NCBI RefSeq assembly: GCF_022751215.1
Contig: NZ_JAICDG010000010.1
Coordinates: forward strand, 62,001 to 126,000
Reading direction: 5' to 3'
Origin: Actinomadura terrae
GTDB lineage: Bacteria; Actinomycetota; Actinomycetes; Streptosporangiales; Streptosporangiaceae
Length of the DNA stretch: 64,000 nt
The notes below the pieces were generated by a model. It did not search any database and was not told the DNA's origin. It saw only the letters and a program-made list of their open reading frames with translations. Below, in pieces: positions 57,535 to 64,000 of this stretch. The translations under genes and the position numbers were made by a program. Within the stretch, counting starts at the first letter, position 1, and each line of letters starts with the position of its first letter.

Positions 57535-58547
57535 CGGACGCCTCCCGTGGCGGCGGGTTCGGTGGCGGTGCCGGTCGCGCTGGCGCTGCCGGCGGTGTCC
57601 GCCTGGGCGAAGCGGCGGCCCGCGTAGCGCAGGTACACGTCGTCCAGGGACGGCCGCGCGACCGTGACGGCGGCGGCCGGGAACCCGGCGTGGTCGAGCG
57701 CGGCGAGGACGGCGGGCACGGCGGCGGCGCCGTCGTCGGTGCGCGCGCTGAGGCGCGGGCCCTCCAGCATGACGTCGCGGATGCCGGGCAGCCGGCCGAG
57801 CGCGGCCCGCACCGCCCCCTCCTCGGGGGCCTCGCCCCACTCCAGGTGGACGGCGTCGCCGCGCAGCTCGCCCTTCAGCGCGTCGGGCGTGCCCTCGGCG
57901 ACGACGCTGCCCCGGTCGACGATCGCGAGGCGCCGCGCGAGCCGGTCGGCCTCGTCCAGGTAGTGGGTGGTGAGCAGGATCGCCAGCGCGTCGTCCCCGG
58001 CGAGGGCGGCGATCTCCGCCCACATCGACGCGCGCGCCTCCGGGTCGAGGCCGGTGGTGGGCTCGTCCAGGAACAGGACGCGCGGCCGGTGGACGAGGCC
58101 GAGCGCCACGTCCAGCCGCCGCTGCGTCCCGCCGGAGTAGGTCTTCACCTTGCGGGCGGCCACCTCCCGCAGCCCGAACCGCTCCAGCAGCTCGTCGGCG
58201 CGGCGGCGGGCCTCGGCGCCGCCCGTCCCGTACAGCCGCGCCTGCAACACGAGGTTGTCGCGGCCGCTGGCCTCGGGGTCGGCGCCCGAGCGCTGCGACA
58301 CGACGCCGATGACGCGGCGGACCCGGTCGGGGCGGCGCAGCACGTCGTGCCCGGCCACCGCCGCCGTTCCGGCGTCCGGCCTGATCAGGGTGGTGAGGAT
58401 CTTGACGGTGGTGGACTTGCCGGCGCCGTTCGGGCCGAGCAGCCCGAGGATCTCGCCCTGGCCGAGCGTGATCGACAGCCCGTCCAGGGCCCGGACGGCG
58501 CCGGGATAGGTCTTCACGAGGCCGTCGGCCTCGATGGCGTGAGCCAT
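57531..58547 (-). CDS. Daunorubicin-resistance-type ABC ATPase (DrrA-like)
   Basis: 338 residues. Walker A GPNGAGKST, signature YSGGTQRRLDVALGL, Walker B VLFLDEPTTGLD, switch His in TTHYLDEAD, and a C-terminal DUF4162-like domain (DVYLRYAGRRFAQADTAG). Together with the permease it forms a DrrAB-type exporter. Downstream of the PadR regulator gene by 144 bp, same strand, with no clear promoter of its own seen in between. Confidence 0.94.
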   Translation of the reverse strand: MAHAIEADGLVKTYPGAVRALDGLSITLGQGEILGLLGPNGAGKSTTVKILTTLIRPDAGTAAVAGHDVLRRPDRVRRVIGVVSQRSGADPEASGRDNLVLQARLYGTGGAEARRRADELLERFGLREVAARKVKTYSGGTQRRLDVALGLVHRPRVLFLDEPTTGLDPEARASMWAEIAALAGDDALAILLTTHYLDEADRLARRLAIVDRGSVVAEGTPDALKGELRGDAVHLEWGEAPEEGAVRAALGRLPGIRDVMLEGPRLSARTDDGAAAVPAVLAALDHAGFPAAAVTVARPSLDDVYLRYAGRRFAQADTAGSASATGTATEPAATGGVR

Positions 58548-58691
58548 GGTCTCCTCCGTTGTCCGCGGAGGGCCCCGGGCTAGGCTGTGACTGCGGTCTC
58601 GCCGCCGGGGCCCGCTCCGCGAGCGGGTCGGGTGGTGGGTTCCCGGCCCCGGCGGAGGTGTTGCCGCACCTGCGCCGGGGCCCTTCTTCGG

Positions 58692-59333
58692 CTACTCCTC
58701 GGCGCCCCTCTCCGCCAGCTCCGCCATCTCGGGCGGCATCTCGCCGGTCTCGTGGAAGGCGCGCCACAGGTCGAGCCCCTGCAACGTGCCGGCGGCGATG
58801 TCGGCCAGCAGGGCGCGCACCCAGGCGGCCTCCGCCCTGCGCATGGCCAGCTCGTACTCCGACTCGATGAGGAAGACGCGGGGGATCTCCGCCGCGTCCG
58901 CGAGCGCCGCGTCCTGCTCGGCGATCTCCCGCTCCAGCGTGTCGAGCCGGCGCTTCATCAGGTCGGACGCCTCGTCCGGGCCGAGCGCGCCGAGCACCGA
59001 GAGCGCGGCGACGAAGCGCGGATGCTCGCGCTCGGGGACCGCGACCAGCTCGCGGACCCAGTCGGCGAGCTCCGCGCGCCCGGCGTCGGTGATCCGGTAG
59101 ACGGTCCGCTCCGGCCGCGCCCCCTCGCGCACGCTCCCCTCGACGGCCAGGAAGCCGTGCTTCTCCAGGTTGCGGACGACGGTGTAGAGCGTGCCCCACT
59201 TGATGTCGATGTCGCGGTCCTTGCCCCGGGCGCGCATCAGCGAGGCCATCTCGTAGGGGTGCATCGGCCTGGCCGTGACCGTCGAGAGCACGGCGAGGGC
59301 GAGGAGGTTTCCCACCTTGCGCCGCTTGGCCAT
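58692..59333 (-). CDS. PadR-family transcriptional regulator
   Basis: 213 residues from MAKRRKVGNLLALAVLSTV. Winged helix with PMHPYEMASLMRARGKDRDIDIKWGTLYTVVRNLEKHGFLAVEG, followed by the C-terminal dimerisation helices (PadR type 2, Vir_act_alpha_C). GAGGAG 5 nt before the ATG. A perfect palindrome overlaps its own promoter, so it is autoregulated, and by position it likely controls the downstream DrrAB-type exporter, which may be induced by the exported compound. An open frame extends far upstream but is a shadow. Confidence 0.92.
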   Translation of the reverse strand: MAKRRKVGNLLALAVLSTVTARPMHPYEMASLMRARGKDRDIDIKWGTLYTVVRNLEKHGFLAVEGSVREGARPERTVYRITDAGRAELADWVRELVAVPEREHPRFVAALSVLGALGPDEASDLMKRRLDTLEREIAEQDAALADAAEIPRVFLIESEYELAMRRAEAAWVRALLADIAAGTLQGLDLWRAFHETGEMPPEMAELAERGAEE

Positions 59334-59352
59334 CTCGACTCCTCGTGGACGA

Positions 59353-59370
59353 ATACTCGTGAACGAGTAT
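59353..59370. promoter_or_regulatory. PadR operator and promoter
   Basis: ATACTCGT-2 nt-ACGAGTAT is a perfect 8-bp dyad, 20 bp upstream of the PadR ATG. On the minus strand TATACT overlaps it as a near-consensus -10, so binding would block transcription. Confidence 0.8.
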
Positions 59371-59423
59371 AGGCACGGCGCGCGGCCCTCGTCCAGCGGC
59401 TCCGGAGCGGGTAGAGACCGGTC

Positions 59424-60311
59424 GTGGACTTCTCCAGCGCCGCCGGCGAGCTCTACGGCGTCACCCCGGACGAGTTCGTCGAGGTCAGGACCCGGCTGTC
59501 CCGGCAGGCCAGGGACGAGGGCGACGCCGCGCTGGCCAAGCGCATCGGCGCGCTGCGCCGCCCGACCCTCTCGGCGTGGGCGGTCAACCTGCTGGCCCGC
59601 TCCGCCCCGGACGACCTCGGCCGCTTGCTGGACGTCGGGGCGGAGATCCGGGCTGCGTGGGGGTCGGGGAGCCTCGGCGACCTGGAGCAGCGGCGGGCCG
59701 GGCTCGTCCGGGACCTGGTGCGGACGGCGGGGGAGCTGGCGTCGGCGGCGGGCCGCCCGCTGCGGGATCAGGCCGTCCGGGACGTGGAGGACACGCTCCA
59801 GGCCGCGACCGTCGACCCGGAGGTCGCGGACGAGGTCCGCGAGGGCCGACTCGCTCAGCCGCGCAGCTACAGCGGCTTCGGCCCGGTGGGCTTCCCCGTG
59901 GCCCCGGACGGGGCGACGCGTCCCCGGAAGGCGCCCGCGAAGGAGAAGCGCGCCGGGACACGGCGGAAACAGGCCGAGGAGAAGGCCGCGAAGCCGAAAC
60001 CGGAACCGAAGCCGAAACCGGAACCGACGGCGAAGGCGAGCGCGGCGCGGGCGCGGCGGGCGGAGACGCTGCGCAGGCGTGCCGACGAGGCGGAGGCCGC
60101 CCTCGCCGGGCATCGGGAGAAGGCCGAGGAGGCGAGGGCGGCGGCCGAGTCGGCGGCCGACACGGTGGGACGGCTGCGGCACGAACTGGAGCGGGCCGTC
60201 GCCGACCGCGACGCGGCGGCGCGCAAGGCGGAACGCGCCGAGCGCGGCCTCTCCCGCGCCGAGGACACGGCGCGGGACGCGCGCAGGGCCGCCGACGCCG
60301 AGCCCGGGTGA
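59424..60311 (+). CDS. Hypothetical coiled-coil protein with KPEP repeat
   Basis: 295 residues, GTG start. The N-terminal part (1-140) is helical with a repeated theme of Arg/Ala/Leu (KRIGALRRPTLSAWAVNLLAR). A basic linker with KPKPEPKPKPEP follows, then about 95 residues of Ala/Glu/Arg heptads that should form a coiled coil (RADEAEAALAGHREKAEEARAAAE). No family recognised. TAGAGA lies 6 nt before the GTG and no Shine-Dalgarno is seen, a leaderless-type start. Convergent with the TIGR03086 gene. Confidence 0.75.
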   Translation: MDFSSAAGELYGVTPDEFVEVRTRLSRQARDEGDAALAKRIGALRRPTLSAWAVNLLARSAPDDLGRLLDVGAEIRAAWGSGSLGDLEQRRAGLVRDLVRTAGELASAAGRPLRDQAVRDVEDTLQAATVDPEVADEVREGRLAQPRSYSGFGPVGFPVAPDGATRPRKAPAKEKRAGTRRKQAEEKAAKPKPEPKPKPEPTAKASAARARRAETLRRRADEAEAALAGHREKAEEARAAAESAADTVGRLRHELERAVADRDAAARKAERAERGLSRAEDTARDARRAADAEPG

Positions 60312-60324
60312 GCCGACCGGGTGG

Positions 60325-60924
60325 TCAGCCGAGGCGGCCCGCCGGGTCGCGTCCGAGGTAGGCGAGCAGGCGCTCCCCCGCGTCGGCCGTCTTGAGCACG
60401 GGGACGGGCGGCGCGAACAGCCCGTGCCGGGTGGCGCCGGAGACCAGCATCGGCGCGAGCTCCAGCAGGGCCCCGGCGAGGACGGGCGGGATGCGGCGGG
60501 GCCGCCCGACGGCCTGCGCGACGTCCCAGCCGTGCACGGCGATCTCGATGGCGCCGGTCCCGGCGACGAGGTCCGCGCAGAGGGCCGAACCGCCGACCGT
60601 GACGGGGCCCGTGGCCTGCGTCCAGGCGCCGAGGAGCCGCCCCGCGCCCGCGCGGAACACCGCCACCGGGTCCTCCTCCGCCTCCGCGTCCGGGACGAGG
60701 CGGACGCGGCCGGTGTCGACGGCCTCCAGCAGCGCCGCCAGCGACTCGCCGGTGTGGCGCAGCAGCGTCCCGAGGTCCCAGCCCCGGCAGGGCGTCGGAC
60801 GGCACAGGGTCTCAGGCGTCACCTCGTCCAGCGCGCGCAGCGCGTACCCGAGCGCCTCTTCCAGGAGTGCGGGTCCCCGCTCCTCCGGCGACCTCGTCGA
60901 CGCCGCCGTGTCCACCGAGCCCAT
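60325..60924 (-). CDS. TIGR03086-family protein (mycothiol-dependent maleylpyruvate isomerase-like)
   Basis: 199 residues, DinB-like four-helix bundle. CRPTPCRGWDLGTLLRHTGESL near residue 41 and EIAVHGWDVAQAVG near residue 126 are the two metal-binding histidine regions of the family. TIGR03086 proteins are typical of actinobacteria; catalytic role unknown. ATG with no strong Shine-Dalgarno. Confidence 0.9.
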   Translation of the reverse strand: MGSVDTAASTRSPEERGPALLEEALGYALRALDEVTPETLCRPTPCRGWDLGTLLRHTGESLAALLEAVDTGRVRLVPDAEAEEDPVAVFRAGAGRLLGAWTQATGPVTVGGSALCADLVAGTGAIEIAVHGWDVAQAVGRPRRIPPVLAGALLELAPMLVSGATRHGLFAPPVPVLKTADAGERLLAYLGRDPAGRLG

Positions 60925-61076
60925 GCGCCCTCATCTCGTCGGGGTTTCGTCCCTCACAGGAACCGACCGTCCAGCGGCCCGGAAGTCACCGCCGCGGGAC
61001 CGATGAGTTCGCGCACGCCCCCGGGTCTGTATCGGATGAAGGCACGAGGAAACCGATTCCGGACGGAGGAGGAGGC

Positions 61077-61859
61077 ATGGCACTCCCCGATGTGGTGTCC
61101 CACGAGGAGTGGACCACCGCGCGCAAGGCGCTGCTCGCGAAGGAGAAGGAGCTCACCCGGGCCCGGGACGCGCTCAACGCCGAGCGCCGCCGCCTGCCGA
61201 TGGTCCGGGTCGAGGAGGACTACGTCTTCGAGGGGCCGGACGGCGAGGCGAGCCTGCTCGACCTGTTCGAGGGCCGCGCCCAACTCATCGTGGGCCACGT
61301 CATGTGGGACCCGGCGTGGGAGCGCGCCTGCCGGAGCTGCTCGGCCGGGCTGGCGGAGATCTCCGTCGGGCACCTGCGCCACCTGCACGACCGCGACACC
61401 ACCTACGCGGCGGTGTCGCGCGCCCCGCAGTCGAAGATCGGGCCGTTCCGGGCCGCGATGGGCTGGGTGTTCCCCTGGTACTCCTCGCACGGCGGCTCGT
61501 TCAACCACGACTTCCACGTGACGATCGACGGGTCGGTCGCGCCCGAGGAGTACAACTACCGGACCATCGAGGAGTTCGAGCGGGCCGGGCAGTCCTTCGG
61601 CGACGACCGTCCGGTGGAGATGCCCGGCACGAGCTGCTTCCTGCGCGACGGCGACACCGTCTACCACACGTACTCGATGTACGCGCGCGGCGCCGAGCAG
61701 GTCGGCGGCTCCTACTACTTCCTCGACCTGACGGCCCTCGGCCGCCAGGAGCCCTGGGAGAAGCCCGAGGGGCGCGGCTCCGGCGGCGTCCCGGCGGGCG
61801 GGACGCTCCCCTACCCCGACGAGTACGACGACGAGTACTCCGCCCCGCGCACGTCCTGA
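61077..61859 (+). CDS. DUF899 thioredoxin-fold protein
   Basis: 260 residues. LVSHEEW-type start (MALPDVVSHEEWTTARKALLAKEKELTRARDAL), LDLFEGRAQLIVGHVMW, and CRSCSAGLAEI with two cysteines; MGWVFPWYSSHGGSFNHDF is the DUF899 signature. Often found near transcriptional regulators or glyoxalases; function unknown. GGAGGAGGAGG just before the ATG gives strong initiation. Confidence 0.92.
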   Translation: MALPDVVSHEEWTTARKALLAKEKELTRARDALNAERRRLPMVRVEEDYVFEGPDGEASLLDLFEGRAQLIVGHVMWDPAWERACRSCSAGLAEISVGHLRHLHDRDTTYAAVSRAPQSKIGPFRAAMGWVFPWYSSHGGSFNHDFHVTIDGSVAPEEYNYRTIEEFERAGQSFGDDRPVEMPGTSCFLRDGDTVYHTYSMYARGAEQVGGSYYFLDLTALGRQEPWEKPEGRGSGGVPAGGTLPYPDEYDDEYSAPRTS

Positions 61860-61951
61860 GAAAGCCTCCTTGAGCACGTGCCCGATTGAGCACCGCCGCG
61901 CCTTCCCACCGGTGCCCGCCTCCGGCGGGGCGCCGGGCGCGGCGGCCCGGC

Positions 61952-61992
61952 GGCCGTGTGGTGACCCTCACGGGGGAGGCCACCGCACGGCC
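61952..61992. terminator. Terminator-like hairpin between convergent genes
   Basis: A 12-bp stem with one G-U pair (GGCCGTGTGGTG at 61952-61963, CACCGCACGGCC at 61981-61992) and a 17-nt loop in the 147-bp gap between the DUF899 and serine hydrolase genes. The rest of the gap is GC-rich without a gene. Confidence 0.55.
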
Positions 61993-62006
61993 ACCGGTGA
62001 ACCCCG

Positions 62007-63194
62007 CTACGCGCAGAGGGCGTTGCGTACGAGGGTCCCGGTCGTCAGGTCCTGGCGGTCGTCCTGGAGCTGCGTGGGCACGCTGACCGTGACGGCGCGG
62101 CGCCCGTCCGGGGTGACGCCCCCGCGGGTCATGTAGCCGGGCGTGTCACCGCCGTGCCCCCAGTACCCGGCCTTGGAGCAGCCCAGCGGGAGCCACATCA
62201 CGCCGAGCCCGTACCGGCTGCCGGCGAGCGAGCCGTCCAGGTCGTCGGGGACGGTCCGGCGCATCTCGGCGAACTCGGCGGGCCGCAGCAGGCGCCCGCC
62301 GAACAGCGCCCGGAAGAAGCGGTTGTGGTCGGCGGCCGTCGTGACCAGGCTGCCCGCCGCGTCAGCCCAGCTGTAGTCCATGTCCGTGACGTCCAGCAGC
62401 GGGCCGCCCTCGTCGAACTCCTGGTAGCCGTGCGGGTGCCGGCCGGGGAACTCCCTCCCGCGCGCGAAACTCGTGTGGGTGAGGCCGAGCGGGCGGACGA
62501 TCCGCCGCATGGCCTCCTCGTCCCACCGGTGCCCGGTGACCCGCTCCACGATCATCCCGGCGAGGACGTAGCCGGTGTTGCAGTACGACCAGCGCGGGTT
62601 CCCGTCCGGCCCGGTCTCCCCCGGCTCGAACTCCGGGCGGTGCCGCAGCGCGAGGCCCACCAGCTGCTCGGGGGTGTAGTGGTCGAACCGGTGGGCCTCG
62701 ACGTCCTCCCGCGTGTCGAACGGGAGGTCGTGGGTGAAGTCGTAGAGCCCGCTCGTGTGCTGGAGCAGGTTCCGGACCGTGATCTTCCGGCCGTCGTTGC
62801 CGTTGCCCCGCACGAGGCCGGGCAGCCACCGGTCGACGGTGTCCTCCAGGCCCATCCGCCCCTCCCCGACGAGCTGGAGGACGACTGTGGCCACGTACGT
62901 CTTGGTGTTGCTGCCGCCCCGGAACGACGCGCCCCGGGGGATCGGGCGCCCGCTCCGGACGTCCATGACGCCGGCGCGGGCCTCCTCCGTCCCGTCCGGC
63001 GTGCTCGTCTCCGCGAGGACGCCGGTCGTTCCCACGGCCCGGACCGCGTTCACGTCCCGCTGGAGTGGCGTCCCGCCCTGTGCCGCGGCGGCCACCCCCG
63101 TTCCCGCGAGGAGCGCCACGGCCCCCGCTCCGACGGCGACACTCCGGCGGGCCCTGCTGAGCGTGCTCAATGCCTTCTCCGTCCGCTTCTCCAC
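62007..63194 (-). CDS. Exported serine hydrolase (beta-lactamase/D-Ala-D-Ala carboxypeptidase family)
   Basis: 395 residues, Sec signal peptide (about 1-38, VAVGAGAVALLAGTGVAAAA). Class C-type active site: S-N-T-K in GSNTKTYVA, Y-x-N in SYCNTGYV and HGG in GYWGHGGDTPG, in place of KTG. The HTSGLYDFT motif is common in bacterial D-alanyl-D-alanine carboxypeptidase/esterase proteins. It acts on the cell wall or small esters outside the membrane; true beta-lactamase activity is unlikely. ATG at 63194; a gap of 154 bp separates the divergent flavoprotein gene. Confidence 0.92.
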   Translation of the reverse strand: MEKRTEKALSTLSRARRSVAVGAGAVALLAGTGVAAAAQGGTPLQRDVNAVRAVGTTGVLAETSTPDGTEEARAGVMDVRSGRPIPRGASFRGGSNTKTYVATVVLQLVGEGRMGLEDTVDRWLPGLVRGNGNDGRKITVRNLLQHTSGLYDFTHDLPFDTREDVEAHRFDHYTPEQLVGLALRHRPEFEPGETGPDGNPRWSYCNTGYVLAGMIVERVTGHRWDEEAMRRIVRPLGLTHTSFARGREFPGRHPHGYQEFDEGGPLLDVTDMDYSWADAAGSLVTTAADHNRFFRALFGGRLLRPAEFAEMRRTVPDDLDGSLAGSRYGLGVMWLPLGCSKAGYWGHGGDTPGYMTRGGVTPDGRRAVTVSVPTQLQDDRQDLTTGTLVRNALCA

Positions 63195-63348
63195 GCCGCC
63201 CGGAGATCACGCTAGGCAGGCCCGCGCGCCCGCACGACCGGGCCAGCCGGTGTCCGCATGGTGGGGTGTGCACCCTGGACCCCGGTCTGCGCGGCCGGAA
63301 CCGCACGAAGTTACGCTGATCATCCGGCCCCCGGCGGAAGGATCGGCC

Positions 63349-64000
63349 ATGACGCTCGCCACGGAGTCCACCGAACCCACCGAACCCGCGCGGTACACGG
63401 AGATCACCTCGGCGGAGGAGCTGCGCGCCCTGCTCGGCACCCCGCTCCGGCGCGCGCTCGACAAGGAGCGCGTCACCCTGCACGCCTGGGACCGGGAGTG
63501 GCTGCGCCTGTCGCCGCTGTGCCTCATCGCGACCAGCGACGCCGACGGCAACTGCGACGTGTCCCCCAAGGGCGACCCGCCCGGCTTCGCCCGCGTGCTG
63601 GACGACACGACGATCGTGATCCCCGAGCGTCCGGGGAACCGCCGCGCCGACGGCTACCTGAACGTGCTCGGCAACCCGCACGTCGGGCTGATCTTCCTCA
63701 TCCCCGGACGCCGCGAGACGCTGCGGATCAACGGCCGCGCGCGCATCCTGCGGGACGCGCCGTTCTTCGACGAGATGATCGTCAAGGGGCACCGGCCGGA
63801 GCTGGCCCTGCTCGTGGAGGTCGAGCAGATCTTCTTCCACTGCGCGAAGGCGATGATGCGCTCCAAGCTGTGGATGCCGGAGTCGTGGGAGCCGGACGCG
63901 CTGCCCTCGCAGGCCCGGATCGTCAAGGACGTCCAGTACACCGAGGAGACCGTGGAGCAGATGGAGCAGCGCTACGGCCCGAGCTACGCGGACGCGCTCT
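63349..64000 (+). CDS. Pyridoxamine 5'-phosphate oxidase-family FMN protein (partial, runs off right edge)
   Basis: 217 codons are in the window, open to the end. LSPLCLIATSDADGNCDVSPKGDPPGF, VIPERPGNRRADGYLNVLGNPHVGLIFLIPGRRETLRINGRARI and the C-terminal CAKAMMRSKLW are those of the MSMEG_1061 group of PPOX-type flavoproteins, which bind FMN or F420. ATG with GGCGGAAGGA upstream. Substrate unknown. Confidence 0.9.
   Translation, partial: MTLATESTEPTEPARYTEITSAEELRALLGTPLRRALDKERVTLHAWDREWLRLSPLCLIATSDADGNCDVSPKGDPPGFARVLDDTTIVIPERPGNRRADGYLNVLGNPHVGLIFLIPGRRETLRINGRARILRDAPFFDEMIVKGHRPELALLVEVEQIFFHCAKAMMRSKLWMPESWEPDALPSQARIVKDVQYTEETVEQMEQRYGPSYADAL

Noticed and set aside
1..64000. tRNA, rRNA, CRISPR, insertion sequence or phage attachment site
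   Set aside because: No cloverleaf-like sequence with CCA end, no regularly spaced repeats and no transposase or integrase motifs were found on either strand by reading.

Overview
The window looks like a chromosomal segment of a very GC-rich filamentous actinomycete, most probably Actinomadura or a close relative (Streptosporangiales); the genus is inferred from gene content and style. Supporting signs are phosphatidylinositol-mannoside synthesis genes (pgsA-patA-pimA), a thrS / HIT / pgsA ... pdxS / pdxT order shared with mycobacteria, a TIGR03086 (mycothiol-dependent isomerase-like) protein, a stand-alone Asp23 protein, many GTG starts and many apparently leaderless starts. I see no rRNA, tRNA, CRISPR array, transposase, integrase or phage gene.

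Layout. 1-6676 (minus): pdxT (cut by the window edge), a DUF6928-like gene, pdxS, a DUF3048 lipoprotein, a LemA-like membrane protein and the translationally coupled pgsA-patA-pimA trio. 7042-11653 (plus): an EF-G-like GTPase, a Tat-exported polysaccharide deacetylase, a small membrane-anchored protein and an HTTM membrane protein; this block splits the conserved HIT-pgsA neighbourhood. 11700-16480 (mostly minus): a DCC thiol oxidoreductase, the HIT gene, an Asp23 protein (plus), a membrane-anchored hypothetical and thrS. The thrS leader encodes a 20-residue peptide with three consecutive threonine codons followed by a terminator-like hairpin, which suggests threonine-dependent attenuation. 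16589-19616: a sugar-type MFS transporter, a methyltransferase and cysteine dioxygenase, the last preceded by a leaderless RLHVDL...ASALCP leader peptide. 19745-26300: a two-component system, a quinone oxidoreductase divergent from an acyl-CoA dehydrogenase broken by a 5-bp tandem duplication, and a ROK regulator divergent from an MFS exporter.

27544-35912 is the main catabolic block. Seven coupled genes encode kynureninase, ACMS decarboxylase, 3-hydroxyanthranilate dioxygenase, a RidA-type aminomuconate deaminase, 4-oxalocrotonate decarboxylase, 2-oxopent-4-enoate hydratase and aminomuconate-semialdehyde dehydrogenase. Together they would take 3-hydroxyanthranilate to 4-hydroxy-2-oxovalerate. 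A divergent LysR regulator and a separate formamidase gene complete the block. The operon and the formamidase share the same promoter/operator module (GTGATA-N17-TATTTG), so they look like one regulon for tryptophan/kynurenine degradation.

36038-47646 holds an aldo/keto reductase, an ABC-F ATPase divergent from a TetR regulator, a second two-component system divergent from a MacB/FtsX-type ABC transporter across a perfect 22-bp palindrome, a DUF4253 protein and a SpoIIE-type phosphatase with an anti-sigma kinase domain. 47809-55190 holds an NAD(P)-binding protein, a spermidine-synthase-like protein and a complete Opp-type peptide ABC transporter. 55389-64000 holds an M20 peptidase, a DrrAB-like ABC exporter with its PadR repressor and operator, a coiled-coil hypothetical, a TIGR03086 protein, a DUF899 protein, an exported serine hydrolase and a PPOX-type flavoprotein cut by the right edge.
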